Source of the DNA: Lysobacterales bacterium
GTDB taxonomy: Bacteria > Pseudomonadota > Gammaproteobacteria > Xanthomonadales > SZUA-36
DNA length: 7,274 nucleotides
Direction: 5' to 3'
NCBI GenBank assembly: GCA_029287515.1
Contig: JARFQZ010000132.1
Location: forward strand, 1-7,274
Part shown: positions 5,066 through 7,274 of the stretch, piece after piece
Position numbering within the stretch: the first letter of the stretch is position 1
Layout: every line of letters begins with the position of its first letter
The notes under the pieces: generated by a model
Told to the model about the DNA's origin: nothing
Seen by the model: the letters and a program-made list of their open reading frames with translations, nothing else
Databases searched by the model: none
Made by a program: the position numbers and the translations under genes

Positions 5066-6511
5066 GTGCATGCGGGTGGCACAGAGCTTTGGATGAAAAA
5101 GGTCGGATGGTTTCTGCTGGCCGCTGTGATCATGATGCTTTGGGCAAGGGATGTGCATGGCGAAGATCCGTCAGACCCCTCTCCCGAAGCGCTTGACCGC
5201 AAAGTGATTGTGCTCGATTTAGAGGGCCCCATCGGGCCTGCCACGCGCGATTACGTCACCCGGTCGCTGGAATCAGCCAGCGAACTCAACGCCGCATTGA
5301 TCGTTATTCGAATGGACACGCCCGGCGGTCTCGATGCATCGAGCCGGGATATCGTCAAGGCGATCCTAGGCTCGCCGGTGCCGGTGGCAACCTTTGTCGC
5401 CCCGGAAGGAGCCCGGGCAGCCAGTGCGGGCACCTACATCCTCTACGCCAGCCACGTAGCCGCGATGAGCCCGGCCACCAACGTGGGGGCAGCAACCCCG
5501 GTATCCATCATGGGCGAGACGCCGCGACCGGAACCGATGCGTTCACCCGATCAGCCCGAAGAGGAAGAACCGGACACTCAACCCACTGCTGCGGAGCCGG
5601 GCGATGCAATGTCGCAGAAAGTGGTCAATGACGCCGTGGCCTGGATACGCAGCCTGGCTGAAAAGCGCGGCCGCAATGCCGACTGGGCGGAGCTTGCGGT
5701 TCGGGAAGCGGACAGTATCAGCAGTGAAGAAGCGCTGGAACTGGGCGTGATTGACTTGATTGCCCGCAACGTCGGCGACCTGCTGGAACAGGTCAATGGC
5801 ATGATCGTGGAGGTCAATGACCGCGAGCAGGTGCTGCAGACTCAGGGGCTGGTCATCGAAAGGCTGGAACCGGACTGGCGCAGCGAATTTCTCGCGGTCA
5901 TCACCAGCCCCACCATCGCGTACCTGCTGCTCCTGATTGGGATATACGGCTTGGTGCTCGAAGGATATAACCCGGGCGCCATTGTTCCTGGCGTGGTCGG
6001 GGCGATATGCCTGCTGATGGCGCTGTACGCGCTGCAGATGTTGCCGGTCAACTATGCGGGGCTGGGCCTGATTGTGCTGGGCATCATCCTGATGATTGCC
6101 GAGGTGATGGCGCCAAGTTTCGGCGCGTTGGGCATTGGCGGCATCATTGCCATGGTCATCGGTTCAGTCATCCTGATTGATACCGACGTACCCGGTTTTG
6201 CTGTTTCGCGCGCATTGATCGGTTCGATTGCCATTGCCGGCTCATTAGGACTTATGGCCATCATCTGGTTTGCGATCAGGGCGCGCCAGCGGCCGGTGGT
6301 GTCCGGCAGGGAGCAGTTGATTGGGGCCTGGGGCACGGCCCTGGAAGGATTTAACGAAGAAGGGGAAGTCTTTGTTCACAGTGAACGCTGGCACGCGATA
6401 ACGGAAACGCCGCTTCAGGCGGAGCAGGAGATCGTAGTTACCGGATTGGATGGGCTGACGCTCAGGGTCCGTGCAGCGCGAACCACCAGACAGGAGCGAG
6501 AAGATGTTTGA
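5066..6511 (+). CDS. nfeD: Long-form NfeD membrane serine protease (ClpP-class)
   Basis: The protein has 481 residues from GTG 5066, or 472 from ATG 5093; numbers below use 5066. A signal peptide or anchor (MKKVGWFLLAAVIMMLW) spans about 10-26. A ClpP-like protease domain follows (about 46-240), with DTPGGLDASS near 84-93 and GARAASAGTYIL around the likely nucleophile S120. The presumed general base is K185 in MSQKVVNDAVAWIR, as in the Ser-Lys dyad of Pyrococcus PH1510. Between them lies a Pro/Glu-rich stretch, about 151-180. Next come four or five membrane helices (about 275-405), then an OB-fold NfeD domain (about 415-470) facing the cytoplasm or membrane surface. The protease domain should be periplasmic. 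In archaea the homologue cuts the C-terminal region of its partner stomatin, and here the slipin gene overlaps by 8 bases, so both should act together in membrane protein quality control. Family certain; start uncertain. Confidence 0.93.
   Translation: MHAGGTELWMKKVGWFLLAAVIMMLWARDVHGEDPSDPSPEALDRKVIVLDLEGPIGPATRDYVTRSLESASELNAALIVIRMDTPGGLDASSRDIVKAILGSPVPVATFVAPEGARAASAGTYILYASHVAAMSPATNVGAATPVSIMGETPRPEPMRSPDQPEEEEPDTQPTAAEPGDAMSQKVVNDAVAWIRSLAEKRGRNADWAELAVREADSISSEEALELGVIDLIARNVGDLLEQVNGMIVEVNDREQVLQTQGLVIERLEPDWRSEFLAVITSPTIAYLLLLIGIYGLVLEGYNPGAIVPGVVGAICLLMALYALQMLPVNYAGLGLIVLGIILMIAEVMAPSFGALGIGGIIAMVIGSVILIDTDVPGFAVSRALIGSIAIAGSLGLMAIIWFAIRARQRPVVSGREQLIGAWGTALEGFNEEGEVFVHSERWHAITETPLQAEQEIVVTGLDGLTLRVRAARTTRQEREDV
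6492..6496 (+). promoter_or_regulatory. Shine-Dalgarno fixing the slipin start
   Basis: AGGAG lies seven bases before the ATG at 6504-6506, inside the last codons of nfeD. It fixes this ATG as the slipin start rather than the TTG at 6471, which would add 11 charged residues with no resemblance to the family's N-terminus. Confidence 0.8.
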
Positions 6512-7247
6512 TTATCTGTTCGGCTTAATAGGACTGGCGTTGCTGGGCATCATCATTAACGCGATCAAGATTCTGCGTGAATATGAACGGGGGGTCATTT
6601 TTCAGCTTGGGCGTTTCTGGAAAGTGAAAGGCCCCGGGCTGATCATCGTGATCCCGGTCATCCAGCAGATCGAGCGCGTGGACCTGCGCGTCATCGTGAT
6701 GGACGTACCGACCCAGGACGTGATCTCGCGGGACAATGTCTCGGTCAAGGTCAACGCGGTGGTGTACTTCCGGGTCATCGATCCGGAGAAAGCCATCATC
6801 CAGGTCGAAAAATACCTCGAGGCCGTCAGCCAACTGGCCCAGACCACGCTGCGCTCGGTGCTGGGTCAGCACGACCTGGATGACATGCTGGCCGAGCGGG
6901 AGAAGCTGAACCACGACATCCAGGCAATTCTCGACCGCCAGACCGATGCCTGGGGAATCAAGGTGTCGAATGTCGAAATCAAGCATGTCGACCTCGACGA
7001 AAGCATGATCCGCGCGATTGCCGCGCAGGCCGAGGCGGAACGCCAGCGGCGCGCCAAGGTGATCCACGCCACCGGCGAAAAACAGGCGGCCAAAGAACTG
7101 GTCGAGGCTGCCAAGATGCTGGAGGAGGCCCCCAACGCCATCCAGTTGCGATACCTGCAGACGCTGACCGAAATCGCGGGCAACAAGACCAACACCATCG
7201 TCTTTCCGCTGGACCTGGTGAAGCAGGCCCGCGAGATGCTGGGCTGA
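6504..7247 (+). CDS. Slipin (SPFH/stomatin-like membrane protein), NfeD partner
   Basis: The protein has 247 residues, the usual size for bacterial slipins and shorter than QmcA. A single hydrophobic N-terminal segment (about 4-21) anchors it in the membrane. The SPFH/prohibitin domain spans about 24-180 and shows the family pattern: REYERGVIFQLGRF, GPGLIIVIPVIQQIERVDLR, VSVKVNAVVYFRV and TTLRSVLGQHDLDDML. A charged coiled-coil segment follows (AAQAEAERQRRAKVIHATGE, about 173-192), and the C-terminus ends in a TIVFPLDLV hydrophobic motif, the type of region cut by the NfeD partner in Pyrococcus. Slipins oligomerise into membrane-organising rings. The start overlaps the nfeD stop by 8 bases (ATGTTTGA), implying coupled translation and matched amounts of the two proteins. 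The specific client or membrane process is unknown. No terminator follows in the remaining 27 bases. Confidence 0.95.
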   Translation: MFDYLFGLIGLALLGIIINAIKILREYERGVIFQLGRFWKVKGPGLIIVIPVIQQIERVDLRVIVMDVPTQDVISRDNVSVKVNAVVYFRVIDPEKAIIQVEKYLEAVSQLAQTTLRSVLGQHDLDDMLAEREKLNHDIQAILDRQTDAWGIKVSNVEIKHVDLDESMIRAIAAQAEAERQRRAKVIHATGEKQAAKELVEAAKMLEEAPNAIQLRYLQTLTEIAGNKTNTIVFPLDLVKQAREMLG

Positions 7248-7259
7248 AACCCTGACAGC

Positions 7260-7267
7260 GGGGGAGG
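7260..7267 (+). promoter_or_regulatory. Strong Shine-Dalgarno for a gene starting at the window edge
   Basis: GGGGGAGG ends seven bases before the last base of the window, right after the slipin stop. That spacing suits a start codon at or just after position 7275, so a third co-transcribed gene probably follows slipin. The start codon itself is not in the window. Confidence 0.45.
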
Positions 7268-7274
7268 CTGAGCC

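Overview
The window looks like chromosomal DNA of a GC-rich gammaproteobacterium, possibly related to the Xanthomonadales, Chromatiales or Woeseiales. This rests on the gene families (YciV/RNase AM-type PHP phosphoesterase, OmpR/HisKA two-component pair, DUF2878, long NfeD with slipin), the Shine-Dalgarno leaders and the base composition. The taxonomic placement is an inference. No transposase, integrase, tRNA, rRNA or CRISPR array is visible. The seven genes pack tightly and no gap exceeds about 130 bases.

Layout. (1) Positions 1-717, + strand: the 3' part of a secreted lipocalin-like CrtC/AttH-family protein whose 5' end lies outside the window. It meets the next gene tail to tail, and the two stop codons share one CTAG. 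(2) Positions 714-4096, - strand, read right to left: an OmpR-type response regulator, its histidine kinase, a DUF2878 multi-pass membrane protein and a DUF6134 exported protein. Both gene pairs overlap (11 and 8 bases). The only real gap in this block, 93 bases between the kinase and DUF2878, carries four copies of a 9-base motif at an exact 11-base period. That is the usual geometry of an OmpR/PhoB-family binding site. (3) Positions 4150-4968, + strand, divergent from the regulator across 53 bases: a PHP-domain phosphoesterase of the RNase AM/TrpH type. (4) Positions 5066-7247, + strand: a long NfeD membrane serine protease overlapping a slipin (SPFH/stomatin-like) gene. A strong Shine-Dalgarno at the right edge suggests a third gene starts just outside.

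How the genes may work together. The most informative part is the two-component block. The sensor spans the inner membrane with a roughly 85-residue periplasmic loop, and the regulator is a standard winged-helix activator. The only array of its likely sites that I can find sits directly upstream of DUF2878-DUF6134. The simplest reading is a local circuit in which an envelope signal switches on a membrane/periplasm protein pair of unknown function. The NfeD-slipin pair is a separate, well-known membrane quality-control type module. The PHP enzyme is probably an independent housekeeping RNA or nucleotide-processing gene.
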